The notes: a model not told the origin generated them from the letters alone. 64,000 bases of DNA from CAZDBA01 sp965224765 (GCA_965224765.1 CBDDAC010000005.1:217605-281604), one strand, 5' to 3'. Counted from the stretch's first letter, positions 17,973 to 27,159 are shown. Translations and numbers: made by a program.

Positions 17973-19496
17973 TTATCCTTGCTTCAATTCGATTTTTGCG
18001 GCCGAGACGGAGACGTTTTTTCCCGCTGCGAGTAAATCGAGATTGCCTTTCGCGCTGATTTTGATGCCACTGCCAGAAAATTCAATAAAACTTCCTTTAG
18101 CTGCTTCGATTCGAATCGAGTCTTTGGAATCGTCTAATGCCACCAAGTTTCCATTGGGTGTCCGAAGTGAGAATCGCTTTACCTTGCCGCCTTCAATTCC
18201 AGCGTCTTTCGTTTTCTGAGTTCCAAGTATGCTGCCAATTACAACGCCCTGAGACGGGTTTTGGCTAGGACAAATCACAATGACTTGGTCTCCCACGGCG
18301 GGCAACATGAAGAGCCCTTTGTCTTTGCCAACACCAGCCGCCGCGACTTGCATCCAATCGGTTTCGACCTTACCGAAACTTTCCAGGTTGACTTGAATAC
18401 GTCCGCATTTTTCTGGGTCGTCAACATTACTTACGACGCCAAAAAACATCTCGACAGCATTGTCTATCGCATCGAATTCCGGTGCCTCGGTTGTGACTTC
18501 ACACTGATACCCAAATTCACCTGTCATAATATGTGAGACTTTCGTCAAAACATAATCGCCACAGACTTTGGGCGCCACTGCCGACACGGAAACTTGACAG
18601 CCAGGATGGAGAGTTGGCAAACCTGTCGTACGACCGGAGAAAACAACTTCCTGCGCTGCTCGGCAATCAAGGTCCGCGCTGGCCAGCGCTTTGGCGTGCT
18701 TGTCATCTTCTACCGCCGTGCCCATACCGAGCTGCAGGTCAGCACCGCCAACTTTGGACGATGGTGCCGCCGCCTTGATCTTTCGGCCCGACCTGGCTTT
18801 GTTAGCTTTTCCGGGCAAGGCTGATCCCAGCCGGTTGTTCCACGAATTCAAGCGGACCTTTTTTGCTGAATGATTCGAATTGACCAGAAAGTTATACTCG
18901 AGAAGATTTTCGGGGAATTTGAGCTCCGTCTTCTTTTTGCCGAATCCCTTCAGCGTCGTTATGTGGACTTTCTTTTCGCGGACGAAGAAAAACAGTCCGT
19001 TTTGTCGACAGCATCGTTGTAGGAACTCAAAATGGCTTTTGCCAAGTTGAATAATTTTTTGCCATAGCGGCATTTGGGCAGAACTTGAATTGCACGGTTG
19101 AAGATTTACATTGCTTTCTTTCCCGAGCTCCTTGAATAAATCCAGCAAGCTTACTTGTTGATACGAACAGAAAGCCTGATGTTTGCGCATGCGATGCAAT
19201 TGATCGAAAGCACGCACGCGACAGTGAGGTCCTTCGTCGGGATTGTAAGCATACTCAACTGCAGTGATGTCGCCTTCAAACAGGCGATAGGAATTCTTTT
19301 CCATCACAACTCGTATCTTAACTTCGCTTCCAATTTCAACTTTTTCCAGTATCTCTTTGTTCTGCTTGTTGACAAGAAGAACCAACTCACACGCCGTTGG
19401 CAATGAAAGTTTCTGATCGATACGCAGTTCCGATATATATGACAATTGCTCGTCTGAAATCTTGTGATCGTTGAGCAATACGATAAGCTTTTTCAT
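17973..19496 (-). CDS. VgrG-like hub-spike protein (Afp8/Pvc8-type, gp27-gp5 fusion)
   Basis: 507 residues. The N-terminal ~340 residues are gpD/gp27-like (SEVKIRVVMEKNSYRLFEGD, ITAVEYAYNP, RVRAFDQLHRMRKHQAF, CCRQNGLFFFVREKKVHI). Then comes a gp5-type OB fold (FFGVVSNVDDPEKCGRIQV, TDWMQVAAAG, MLPAVGDQVIVIC) and a short beta-helical spike (VVIGSILGT to the end, with repeating INIS/KISAKGNLDLLAAGKNV-like strands). This trimer would form the puncturing device at the tube tip and carry the PAAR-like protein. Its ATG overlaps the TAA of the LysM gene by one base (TAATG), which suggests coupled translation. Confidence 0.88.
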   Translation of the reverse strand: MKKLIVLLNDHKISDEQLSYISELRIDQKLSLPTACELVLLVNKQNKEILEKVEIGSEVKIRVVMEKNSYRLFEGDITAVEYAYNPDEGPHCRVRAFDQLHRMRKHQAFCSYQQVSLLDLFKELGKESNVNLQPCNSSSAQMPLWQKIIQLGKSHFEFLQRCCRQNGLFFFVREKKVHITTLKGFGKKKTELKFPENLLEYNFLVNSNHSAKKVRLNSWNNRLGSALPGKANKARSGRKIKAAAPSSKVGGADLQLGMGTAVEDDKHAKALASADLDCRAAQEVVFSGRTTGLPTLHPGCQVSVSAVAPKVCGDYVLTKVSHIMTGEFGYQCEVTTEAPEFDAIDNAVEMFFGVVSNVDDPEKCGRIQVNLESFGKVETDWMQVAAAGVGKDKGLFMLPAVGDQVIVICPSQNPSQGVVIGSILGTQKTKDAGIEGGKVKRFSLRTPNGNLVALDDSKDSIRIEAAKGSFIEFSGSGIKISAKGNLDLLAAGKNVSVSAAKIELKQG

Positions 19497-19738
19497 TAGA
19501 GATCCTCCATTATCGATAACAGAGGAACGCGTAAAATCTGTCCCGATTGCAACCTTGCCGGATCAATCAACTGGTTCAACTTGGCAATTTTCGGCCAAGC
19601 GTTTGGGTCTCCAAGATACTTGAATGCGATTTGGTCAATTCTTTCACCACCAATCACCTGGTGCACGCAATAGTCTGCATCTCGCAGATCATTGCCGTCG
19701 GCCTGACCGAGGTTAGTTTCTTGAAAAGGATTGATCAT
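19496..19738 (-). CDS. LysM-domain baseplate/tube-linker protein (C-terminal half of Afp7-type protein)
   Basis: The start at ATG 19738 gives an 80-residue protein; the ORF extends upstream but would overlap the preceding gene. It contains one LysM domain: GGERIDQIAFKYLGDPNAW, PKIAKLNQLIDPARLQSGQ, ILRVPLL. In many eCIS, Afp7-like proteins carry an N-terminal CIS_tube domain and a C-terminal LysM. Here these are two genes separated by five bases, resembling T4 gp53/gp54-type division of labour. Role: connecting the hub to the first tube ring. Confidence 0.8.
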   Translation of the reverse strand: MINPFQETNLGQADGNDLRDADYCVHQVIGGERIDQIAFKYLGDPNAWPKIAKLNQLIDPARLQSGQILRVPLLSIMEDL

Positions 19739-19743
19739 GAGCG

Positions 19744-20214
19744 TTAAGAGTTTAGGCTGGTTTTTCGAATCGACTGGGGTGCAACGTGCGCCATGAATTC
19801 CAGCGTTATCCACGACCTGCGTGGTACGCCATTTTGTGTGAAATGTTCCAGCTTTTCGGAGAGGGACTTGATGGCTCCAGGGATGTTCCAATTTTTCCCC
19901 CACATAAATCGAACTGGACGATCACTTGGTGACGTTTCAAGGCTCTCCGCGATTTCCCACAATGGCTCAGTCAATACACGAACGTCGTTTGGCGAACCAC
20001 TTTTAACATTTAGTGAAGTGTCAAACAGCAACTTTAATGACAAGGTCGTTGTCCCTCCGCTGACGCGTTGAAACGGATCTGGACTTCCAGCAACACCTGC
20101 CCCGAAAGACTCCTGTGTTTGGCCTCCAGACTCACGTTTCATTTCGATATCCTCTGGGTTCAACAAGCATTCGATTCGTTTGTTGTTGTTCAATAGAAAT
20201 CCGACTTTTTCCAT
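19744..20214 (-). CDS. Contractile injection system tube-initiator protein (CIS_tube domain, Afp7-like)
   Basis: 156 residues with the CIS_tube pattern: RIECLLNPEDIEMKRESG, GGTTTLSLKLLFDTSLNV, DVRVLTEPLWEIAES, RPVRFMWGKNWNIPGAI, FTQNGVPRRSWITLEF. The family forms the adaptor between spike hub and tube. The ATG overlaps the TAA of the preceding 490-residue gene (TAATG). Immediately followed by the LysM gene, so the two probably act together. Confidence 0.8.
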   Translation of the reverse strand: MEKVGFLLNNNKRIECLLNPEDIEMKRESGGQTQESFGAGVAGSPDPFQRVSGGTTTLSLKLLFDTSLNVKSGSPNDVRVLTEPLWEIAESLETSPSDRPVRFMWGKNWNIPGAIKSLSEKLEHFTQNGVPRRSWITLEFMAHVAPQSIRKTSLNS

Positions 20215-21686
20215 TAGATCCCTCGTTGTTCTTGCTCAAGTCGAACAAGCCTTCTTTGTCGCCTGATGCGCCGACGCTCCCGGTTTTGTTGCTTTTGGAA
20301 ATCATCTATTTCCGATTTCGGTGGCTCGGGCCATGGCTGTTGGAGCCCGAGTTGCCGTGCTTGACTGGAAAAGTATGGTTGCCGAGCAGGTTCTGTCCCG
20401 CGAGCCATTTCCGTCGTTTCGACAGTAGGTTCTGACGGCCTCTGCTGAGCCTTGTCTTGACGTTTTCGAGTCGCTCTTTGGGAATTCGAGGCACGTTTTG
20501 CTGATGGATCGGCTGAGTTGGGTTCGATTGCCAAGTCAGCCCTTGTCTGTTCCGAAACGTTGTCGTTGTCCAGTTCCACGGAGCTTGAATTAGCTTCGGG
20601 GGCTGCGAATTGCCCTTCGATAGGAGCACCTGCGGAATCGCGTTCAACGAATGTCTGATTTTCCTGAACCAAGCAGAGCGATTTTTCGCGGTGCTTAAAG
20701 GTTGAGTTTTCGGTTTCTGATCGTTCGGCTATCGCCATGCCGTTCTTGGGTTGGACAACAGGCCGATGTTCCCGAAGCCGCAAGGATGGAAGACTTGGGG
20801 AAGGTGGATCTTCGGAATGAATAGAGTTTGTTCGACCGGTTTGGTCAGTTGCCGGCGCAGTTGGCGGACAGCCCAGACGCATGACGACGGGAGTCTGTCG
20901 TCCGATAGGGACCGGCGCATTGGGCACCTCGTGCTCGACTTCGGCAACGTCGTTTGATTTCGACGTTAAGGTTTCGGCGAATGGTCGTTCATGACGGGGC
21001 AAGTGAACGATGCTTGATTCATGACGTACCTTCAAAGCCTCGGTTTGGCGTTGTCCAAACTCATTGTTCGTCGTTTGGCTCTGAGCTTGAAGGTCGGAGA
21101 ATCCATCTTGGGAATCAGGACTCTTTGTGCCGCCAGGCATCATCGTTTGTTCTGATTTTTCATTGTCACTGTCATGCGAAGCGTCAGTTCTTGAGACGTT
21201 TTTCCTGCCTTCGTGGTCTTTCATTTCATTGTGAGCAATTTTGCTTGCTTGTTCTTGAGGAGGGGCAGGCGATGTTGGCGGCGAAGACTCATCAATCTTT
21301 TCCTTCAGCTGTTCGAGATGTTTCAGCCAATGAGCAGGTGCATTGGCGGGGCGAAGGGATTTCAATGTAGGTTCTTTAGCTGGCTTATTGAGTTCGTTTT
21401 GTCGCTGCTGTAGAGTTGCACTCTCGTTGAACGCGGGCTCATCAGTCTCATCCGCAAACTCATCAATAATCCTTTGACGTGCTTCAGCGTCCAAATCAAA
21501 ACCTGTCGAGGCAAGGATTTTTACCAGGCGATCAAACCGCCACTGAAGGATCTGAAGTTGATGCGAAAGGTCATGAGTCGGCTTTTTTCCCTCACCGGCA
21601 ATTCGCAGCAAAAAGTTTCCCAGCGCAATCAAAAGGCGGGCAATGCTAAGCGTCAAGCGTCGGAAAGTACTGGTGACAATATGCAT
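20214..21686 (-). CDS. 490-residue disordered, charged protein in the eCIS operon (unknown)
   Basis: No family recognised. The N-terminus (about residues 8-30) is amphipathic and hydrophobic (LTLSIARLLIALGNFLLRI). Next comes a helical segment (QILQWRFDRLVKILASTGFD), then ~350 residues rich in Ser, Pro, Glu, Gln and Thr with no predicted fold. The end is strongly basic (RERRRIRRQRRLVRLEQEQ). It occupies the slot between tube and CIS_tube protein where other eCIS carry a small Afp6-like protein. No tape-measure gene is otherwise visible, so this could be a highly diverged tape measure or chaperone; its length and composition do not prove either. It starts 24 bp after the tube stop. Confidence 0.55.
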   Translation of the reverse strand: MHIVTSTFRRLTLSIARLLIALGNFLLRIAGEGKKPTHDLSHQLQILQWRFDRLVKILASTGFDLDAEARQRIIDEFADETDEPAFNESATLQQRQNELNKPAKEPTLKSLRPANAPAHWLKHLEQLKEKIDESSPPTSPAPPQEQASKIAHNEMKDHEGRKNVSRTDASHDSDNEKSEQTMMPGGTKSPDSQDGFSDLQAQSQTTNNEFGQRQTEALKVRHESSIVHLPRHERPFAETLTSKSNDVAEVEHEVPNAPVPIGRQTPVVMRLGCPPTAPATDQTGRTNSIHSEDPPSPSLPSLRLREHRPVVQPKNGMAIAERSETENSTFKHREKSLCLVQENQTFVERDSAGAPIEGQFAAPEANSSSVELDNDNVSEQTRADLAIEPNSADPSAKRASNSQRATRKRQDKAQQRPSEPTVETTEMARGTEPARQPYFSSQARQLGLQQPWPEPPKSEIDDFQKQQNRERRRIRRQRRLVRLEQEQRGI

Positions 21687-21710
21687 GGTGAATCAGGCAG
21701 ACCTTTATGA

Positions 21711-22145
21711 CTAAGCTTTATTGAGCGACTCGTAAGTGATTGTCATCGTTTCAATTGCCGCTTCTTGTGAAGTTGCGTTCAAGGCGGGTGCATCCCATCC
21801 AGAAGGCCACGCATCGATTAGGTTCCATTGTAGCGCTAAAGAAGTTCCGTCATTGTCAATCATTTTTATGGAAACGTTTTTGCGTTCAAGCTGTCCGTTG
21901 GCTGTCTTCATCATCCAATCCCACAACATTGTGGAACTGGTCATTCCGTACTTTAAGGTAATGTCACCGTACTCAACGGGGCCCGGCAGTTTGTGAACTG
22001 TACTCGTCCCGGCTTCTTTGTACGAGATGCTTTGAACCTTGATATTTAACCCCGAACATTCGGTGAAATGTCCCTGAGTCTCGCCGCCAATTTCTAACTT
22101 GAAGTTATATGCTCGATAGGGGTCAGTTCTATTTCCTGTTGACAT
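21711..22145 (-). CDS. Inner tube protein (Afp1/Afp5, gp19-like)
   Basis: 144 residues, the usual size of the tube protomer. Motifs: DPYRAYNFKLEIGGETQGHF, TECSGLNIKVQSISYKEAG, KLPGPVEYGDITLKYGMTSS, LWDWMMKTANGQLERKNVSI, and the C-terminal AIETMTITYESLNKA. These are the hallmarks of gp19/Hcp-like tube subunits of eCIS. Only one tube gene is present, unlike Afp, which has two. Located 46 bp after the sheath gene and in the same operon. Confidence 0.92.
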   Translation of the reverse strand: MSTGNRTDPYRAYNFKLEIGGETQGHFTECSGLNIKVQSISYKEAGTSTVHKLPGPVEYGDITLKYGMTSSTMLWDWMMKTANGQLERKNVSIKMIDNDGTSLALQWNLIDAWPSGWDAPALNATSQEAAIETMTITYESLNKA

Positions 22146-22190
22146 GGAAAATCGCTCGTTTCGAAAAAGTAATACTGTAAATCAATAAAT

Positions 22191-23429
22191 CTATTCGGCG
22201 CCAGCTGCCGACTGGCCAATTCGGAAAATGACGAATTCAGCGGGTTTAACTGGAGCAACGCCGATCAAGATTATGACGCGGCCTTGATCAATTTCTTCCT
22301 GTGGATTCGTTTCATCATCACACTTGACAAAGAACGCCTCTTCGGGCGAATTTCCCATCAAGCCACCCTGACGCCAAACCGAGGTCAAGAATGCTGTTGC
22401 GTCTCGTTTCAGAGACATCCACAAGGTCTGATCGTTTGGCTCGAACACCGCCCATCGTGTGCTCCTAGCAATCGATTCTTCGATCATGATCAGCAACCGA
22501 CGCACGTTGACATATCTCCAATCGCTACTTGGATCGGCAACCGTACGGGCTCCGTAGACCTTGATGCCTTCGCCAGCAAAATACCGAATGCAGTTGACGC
22601 CGACGGGATTCAACACACCCTGTTCATCGGGAGTCAATCGATAATCAACATCCAATGCTCCTCGAATAATTTCGTTGGCTGGAGCTTTGTGTACGCCTCG
22701 CAATCCATCCGTTCTGGCGTAGATCCCAGCAATATGACCGCTAGGAGGAACAACACATTGTCGTTTCGAATCCAATGGATCGGCAACCTTGATATGCGGA
22801 AAATAGTAAGCCCCCATTCCCGCTGCGGACTGACGTGGCTTCAATTTGTTGGTTAAGTTATCAATCGATTTTACGTCGGCTGGCGCGTCAAGAATTGCGA
22901 TGCGGTTTTTCATTTTTTCACAATGAGAAAGGATGGCACCCCAAGATTGAGCATCGGACATTCCTGGGGCGGCGACGATCGAGACCTCGTCTGTTTCTTC
23001 AAGCAGGTCAAGCCCTTGTCGAGTCCGCCCTCCGGTCAGGCTTCCGTCACGACCGATGTTGATTACACAACACCGACCACCACCATTTAGGAAATAGCCG
23101 TAGACTGCATGGAGAAGGTCCGTACTCGCTTGTTCCGTTTCTGGCTCTGGAACGGGGGCTGCGGTTAATTCGGGAGATTTCTTATCTTTGGGACCTGCCG
23201 CCGGCTTTTCTTTTTTGGCCGGTCGCGTTTGGGTTTCATCGGATTTCGAATCCACAAAGACCTTAACAAACTCACTCCAGTTCTTTATCCAAACAAGTTC
23301 ATTGACCGGCGCGTGGTTCGATGGAGCGACGCCAATAAACGCTGCAGTCGACGTGCCAACGGCTTGGATCGGACGGGTTCCGGAAGAAACTTCCTCAACA
23401 TATACACCAGGATATAAATAGTTGGGCAT
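22191..23429 (-). CDS. Contractile sheath protein (Afp2-4-like)
   Basis: 412 residues. N-terminus YLYPGVYVEEVSSGTRPIQA and STAAFIGVAP is diagnostic of phage-type sheaths. The C-terminal domain has VNVRRLLIMIEESIARSTRW, VFEPNDQTLW, AFFVKCDDETNPQEEIDQGR and VAPVKPAEFVIFRI. Residues ~61-103 are a low-complexity Lys/Pro/Glu insertion absent from compact sheaths; it would lie at the sheath surface. A single sheath gene is present. Start ATG is three bases after the Pvc16-like stop, so expression depends on the upstream gene. Confidence 0.93.
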   Translation of the reverse strand: MPNYLYPGVYVEEVSSGTRPIQAVGTSTAAFIGVAPSNHAPVNELVWIKNWSEFVKVFVDSKSDETQTRPAKKEKPAAGPKDKKSPELTAAPVPEPETEQASTDLLHAVYGYFLNGGGRCCVINIGRDGSLTGGRTRQGLDLLEETDEVSIVAAPGMSDAQSWGAILSHCEKMKNRIAILDAPADVKSIDNLTNKLKPRQSAAGMGAYYFPHIKVADPLDSKRQCVVPPSGHIAGIYARTDGLRGVHKAPANEIIRGALDVDYRLTPDEQGVLNPVGVNCIRYFAGEGIKVYGARTVADPSSDWRYVNVRRLLIMIEESIARSTRWAVFEPNDQTLWMSLKRDATAFLTSVWRQGGLMGNSPEEAFFVKCDDETNPQEEIDQGRVIILIGVAPVKPAEFVIFRIGQSAAGAE

Positions 23430-23432
23430 GAC

Positions 23433-24239
23433 TTAATCCTTATCATTTGGAGGCAATAGGCTAGTTTTTGTCAAATCAATTTGAATTGGTTCGTCGAAAT
23501 CGACATCATTTGAAAGCGAGTATTTGAATTGTCTACCCTTGAATGAAAGGTGTAGCGCTGGCGGAATCGATTGAGAGGGAATCCCAGGCAGTTGGAAATA
23601 GCCATTAAGATTGGACGATGTTTTCTTCGACAAATTCGGAATCGAGACGCCAACATCGGAAATGGGCATGCGATCTGGGCCAAACACGACTCCTGCCATT
23701 TTGAATGTCTCGCTAAAGGCAACTTGAGGCGGTGATTGCACGACGGGTTTGGCAGTTCTGTCAACGGTGTAAATCACCGGAATTCGAATCACAAATGAAG
23801 GCATTGGCGCGGTTTGAATCGCGTTCCAAAAGGAGTGTGATAAAGGTTCTATCTCGACTTCGAATCTTTTTATCTCAATTGCATGACACATCAGCTGCCC
23901 GAGTACGCGATGTGATTCTCTGGGTTGATCTGAAGAAACGGTGATCAGGTAACGCAGCTCAAATTTCAAATCGGGAGCAGCAGGGCCACCAACACCAAGC
24001 GGTTTGCGAGCAACTTCCATTAAGTAGGCGCCGATCACTCGCCCCGTTCGTTTGCTATTGGGAGGTTCGAACGAAATTTCGATATCACCAAGAATCTCTT
24101 TGATCCATTTTTCGATTTCAGAGTCCGATTCGTGAAACAATTCAACCGTCCAAATCGCCCGTGCATTTACGTGCCGGCCAAATGTACCATTTAGATGAAA
24201 CCGGAAAGTCGCATTGAGTCTACACTTGGTGTTAACCAA
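23433..24239 (-). CDS. Pvc16/Afp16-like (DUF4255) tail terminator with carboxypeptidase-regulatory-like C-terminus
   Basis: The frame opens with TTG at 24239; no ATG in a better place is seen, so the start is uncertain. Residues ~30-180 match the Pvc16 N-terminal domain (GDIEISFEPP, DLKFELRYLITVSSDQ, ESHRVLGQLMCHAIE, SFVIRIPVIY). After a linker, residues ~195-260 look like a small Ig/CarboxypepD_reg-like domain (MAGVVFGPDRMPISDVGVSI, NLNGYFQLPGI), often present in this family. Afp16 caps tube and sheath and sets particle length. It is the first gene of the operon here, whereas in Afp/PVC loci it is the last. Confidence 0.8.
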   Translation of the reverse strand: MVNTKCRLNATFRFHLNGTFGRHVNARAIWTVELFHESDSEIEKWIKEILGDIEISFEPPNSKRTGRVIGAYLMEVARKPLGVGGPAAPDLKFELRYLITVSSDQPRESHRVLGQLMCHAIEIKRFEVEIEPLSHSFWNAIQTAPMPSFVIRIPVIYTVDRTAKPVVQSPPQVAFSETFKMAGVVFGPDRMPISDVGVSIPNLSKKTSSNLNGYFQLPGIPSQSIPPALHLSFKGRQFKYSLSNDVDFDEPIQIDLTKTSLLPPNDKD

Positions 24240-24440
24240 GCTCCATCAGTATGTCGATGTTTTTCAACAGAATACAACAAAACCTTCGTGTTACTGCACG
24301 GAACTTCTAGGTAAATGCGACTAACCGTGTATGGTTTTGATTTGAAATGCTTGGGGAAGGCTTATTCAGTTGGGGAAGTGAATTTGACGCTGGCTGCCCG
24401 TCAAGTCAAAGAATGCGGATTCTCGCATCGGGCCATCTAT

Positions 24441-24761
24441 TCAGGGCTGCTGTTCCGGGCTTTGCAAAAGCTCGACCGCGATGATGTTAGCGTCTGGGGC
24501 AAAAGGTTTTGCCCCAGAGCCAAACGTTTTCGAATCCGAAGCCAAATGGATCAAGTCGCCATCCAATGAGGGAGGGCCGTTTGACCACGCTTTGTAGTCG
24601 CCTTTGAGGAAGCCCTCCACCTCAAAAGTCGGCCCGCCGCCATGCGATAGTTTGCCGTAAATCTTGTCGCCCAATTGTTGAAGGCAAATTTTTACAACGG
24701 GGTTCAGGCTGGTGGCGACGAGTGAGGACCCACCCATTCCGCACACCAGTTTCTTTTTCAA
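24441..24761 (-). CDS. Unknown protein, second copy of the gene at 1122-1598
   Basis: No family recognised. The ORF begins with TTG at 24761, but the same frame stays open upstream to about 24855 (IAFYGFTRDIVTIEGGDLL), so the true start may be a non-standard codon further up or the gene may be 5'-truncated. Motifs: KLVCGMGGSS, ICLQQLGDKIYG, PTFEVEGFL, PPSLDGDLIH, KPFAPDANIIAVELLQ. Nucleotide similarity with 1140-1400 is plain (for example CAAGTCGCCATCCAATGAGG in both). It lies about 200 bp upstream of the eCIS operon. The 24240-24440 gap probably carries the operon promoter, but no confident -35/-10 was found. Confidence 0.45.
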   Translation of the reverse strand: MKKKLVCGMGGSSLVATSLNPVVKICLQQLGDKIYGKLSHGGGPTFEVEGFLKGDYKAWSNGPPSLDGDLIHLASDSKTFGSGAKPFAPDANIIAVELLQSPEQQP

Positions 24762-24968
24762 TAAGTCGCCGCCTTCAATTGTGACAATGTCTCGCGTGAA
24801 GCCATAAAAAGCAATTTGAGCGAGAATGTCGCGTTGAGAATGACGCGGATGGACTTCGAATCACGGAGTGCTACTGCGAATTGGTACGGAGTGTTTTAGT
24901 TGCGTGCCATCATTTTTTGGCGGATAATTGTTTATAGAATCGCCCAGTAACCTTTCAGAGAAATTGAA

Positions 24969-26749
24969 ATGACTGATTGCAATCCATTCAGATCCATTGC
25001 AGCACTTGCGTTTATCGTCGTCGCCCTCATGGGGACGGTCATTGTCCCCTCTTCTGCCTGCACGCAAACGGAAATCGATGATCAAGGATTGCAGCAACTG
25101 CTTGTCAAAGCGGCTCAACTTGAAAGCGAGTTCAGGCAAGTCGCGGATGTCGAGGCGCAGATTCTGCTTCTGAAGCAAGTCATCGATTGTTATGATTCGG
25201 CGACCGTGGGATTGAAGAACGGCGAGCCTGAGTTTTTGGTGGGTTCAGCGTTAGAGGAAGCAGAGGCTGAATTGATAACCAATGCCATAAGGAATTTGCA
25301 ACAAAGCTCCCTGCAAAAGTCGTTTGAGTTATCGCAATTACTGCAAACGGCAAAACGTTATCCAGAGCTGTGCCTGTACTGGAAAACGTCGTCGGCAGTA
25401 GTGAACTGCTCTATGGCGAGGATCACGTGCGATCGATTGAATACAATATCAAGTTGCGAGTTGCTCAGTGGCTGAACCAGGCGGAGGAAACGCAACGAGC
25501 CAAATGGCATGAGGCAATCGAAGCCAAGGCTCGCGCAATGCAGGCGTTTCAGAGTCAGGATTTCGCTGGAGCATCCAATGCTTTCCAGCATGCAATCGAG
25601 TTGCTGGAGGAAATTGGGCAACTGAAGAGCATGGCTTACGGTGAGGCCCTGGCGAATTATGCCGAGTTGTTGTCCGCCAATGGTAAACTGGACGAGGCTG
25701 AAACTCTTTTCGTGAAGGCAATTGACGTTAACGATCGCTTGTTTGCGAAGAACGGGTCGGTCAACGCCAATATGCGCCGCTCATTTTCCGAGCTGTTCCG
25801 CCGGCAGGGCCAGCACAAAAAGGCACTTGAAATTCTGAACGAAGCCGATGAAATTTATCTTGCCACTGGGAATGAAAAATCCCTCGATCGTGCAATCAGT
25901 TTCTATTTTAAAGGACTGAACCTGCATTTTTTGCATGAGGATGTTTTGGCGACCGCAATCTTTATGGATTCCATCGGCACGCTCGAGGAAATTGGCCAGG
26001 GAAATAACCCACTGGTTCCTGCACTGGAGCAAGCAGCTTATCAATCTTACCAGGCCATTAACGATGTCACTGAACCTCCTGCCTCAGTCGCGACAAAAGC
26101 GGTTGAAATTGCCCAGTCCATGTTTGGCCAAGAACTTTCAGAGAGCATCGATTGGCTACGCGTGATTGCCAAGATAAAGAAAAGTGTCGGTGAGCTTGAA
26201 AATAGCCTGGCGATTTATCAGCAGGTCAAGTCGTTGTTGGAGAGGAATGTTGGATTTGAAAAACAGGTTTCGTTTGTGAACTGCCTTTCGGAAATGGCAG
26301 GTTTGGAATATCTACTTGGTAGAATGGATCAGGCCATCGTGTTGGCTGAGCAGGCGACCAAAGTGGCGGAAGCAATTTCGGGTACCGAATCGATGCTCTA
26401 CGCCAATCGTGCCCAAAATCTATCGACATTTTATGCCATCAACGGCGATCAGGAAAAAGCCGAAGCGATCTTTAAGGTGTTGTTACCCTATTTGAAGAAA
26501 GTTATGGGTGAGTCGAACGTTGAATACTTGCGAGTACTCAATGATCGCGCCGAAAATTTCGGTAGGTCAGAGCAATGGCCGGCAGCGATCCAGCAGTGGA
26601 TTGAAGTGAAGCAATTGCAACAGGGAAACAATCAAGTGCCGAAAGGCGACTACCGGCGAACACTGGAAAGTTTGCAAATGGCCTACAAAAAAACGGGGAA
26701 CAAAAATGCGGAGAATATCATCAAGGAAGAATTGCAGAAACTCAAATGA
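24969..26749 (+). pseudogene. Secreted TPR protein, one frameshift
   Basis: The ATG at 24969 gives a signal peptide (AALAFIVVALMGTVIVPSSA). The first frame runs to about 25370 (SQLLQTAKRYPE) and then loses coding sense. The frame +2 picks up at AVPVLENVVGSSELLYGEDH and runs to 26749. One base missing near 25369-25372 (for example a G in GAGGCT) explains both halves. The second part contains tetratricopeptide repeats (QDFAGASNAFQHAIELLEEI, GKLDEAETLFVKAIDVNDRL, GQHKKALEILNEADEIYLAT, MDQAIVLAEQATKVAEAI, GDQEKAEAIFKVLLPYLKKV). Probably a periplasmic scaffold protein. No partner can be named. Confidence 0.6.
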
Positions 26750-27028
26750 TGACGACCTGTTGTTTTGACGATTGCTAAAGTTCCTCGAATTCAGTTGGCA
26801 AGATTGGCAGGTTTCCCGGCTTGCGGTCCCTTCGAGGCTGTGACTTTTTCGACTGGGCAAATTTTCAGATGATTTTGGCGCTAAAAACCGATTGCCAAAA
26901 ATCGAACCCCCTTTCACCGGAAGGGTCGGGAGCGAAACGACCGGGGAGGAGAGGCAACTGCCGTTTTCGGAAGCAGCAAAACCGCCTGCTTCGACTGGTG
27001 GCTGACTCAGTTGCCAACGGCATCTGAT

Positions 27029-27091
27029 TGGAAACCCGACGCGTCAGCGAGGACGAACCCGACACGTCCTCGCTGACGCGTCGGGTTTCCA
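27029..27091. repeat. Perfect 27-bp inverted repeat with 9-bp loop
   Basis: Arms 27029-27055 and 27065-27091 are exact reverse complements; each contains ACCCGACGCGTCAGCGAGG. The loop is AACCCGACA. It lies in the 410-bp gap between convergent genes (TPR gene and the zincin). It resembles the REP-like palindromes scattered between genes in planctomycete genomes and may also act as a bidirectional transcription stop. The rest of the gap (26750-27028 and 27092-27159) shows no feature I can support. Confidence 0.75.
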
Positions 27092-27159
27092 TGAACCACT
27101 GCTTCTGAGTTTTGCTTCATGACAGTCTTCACGCTCGATATGGCTTGGGTTTTTGCCTG

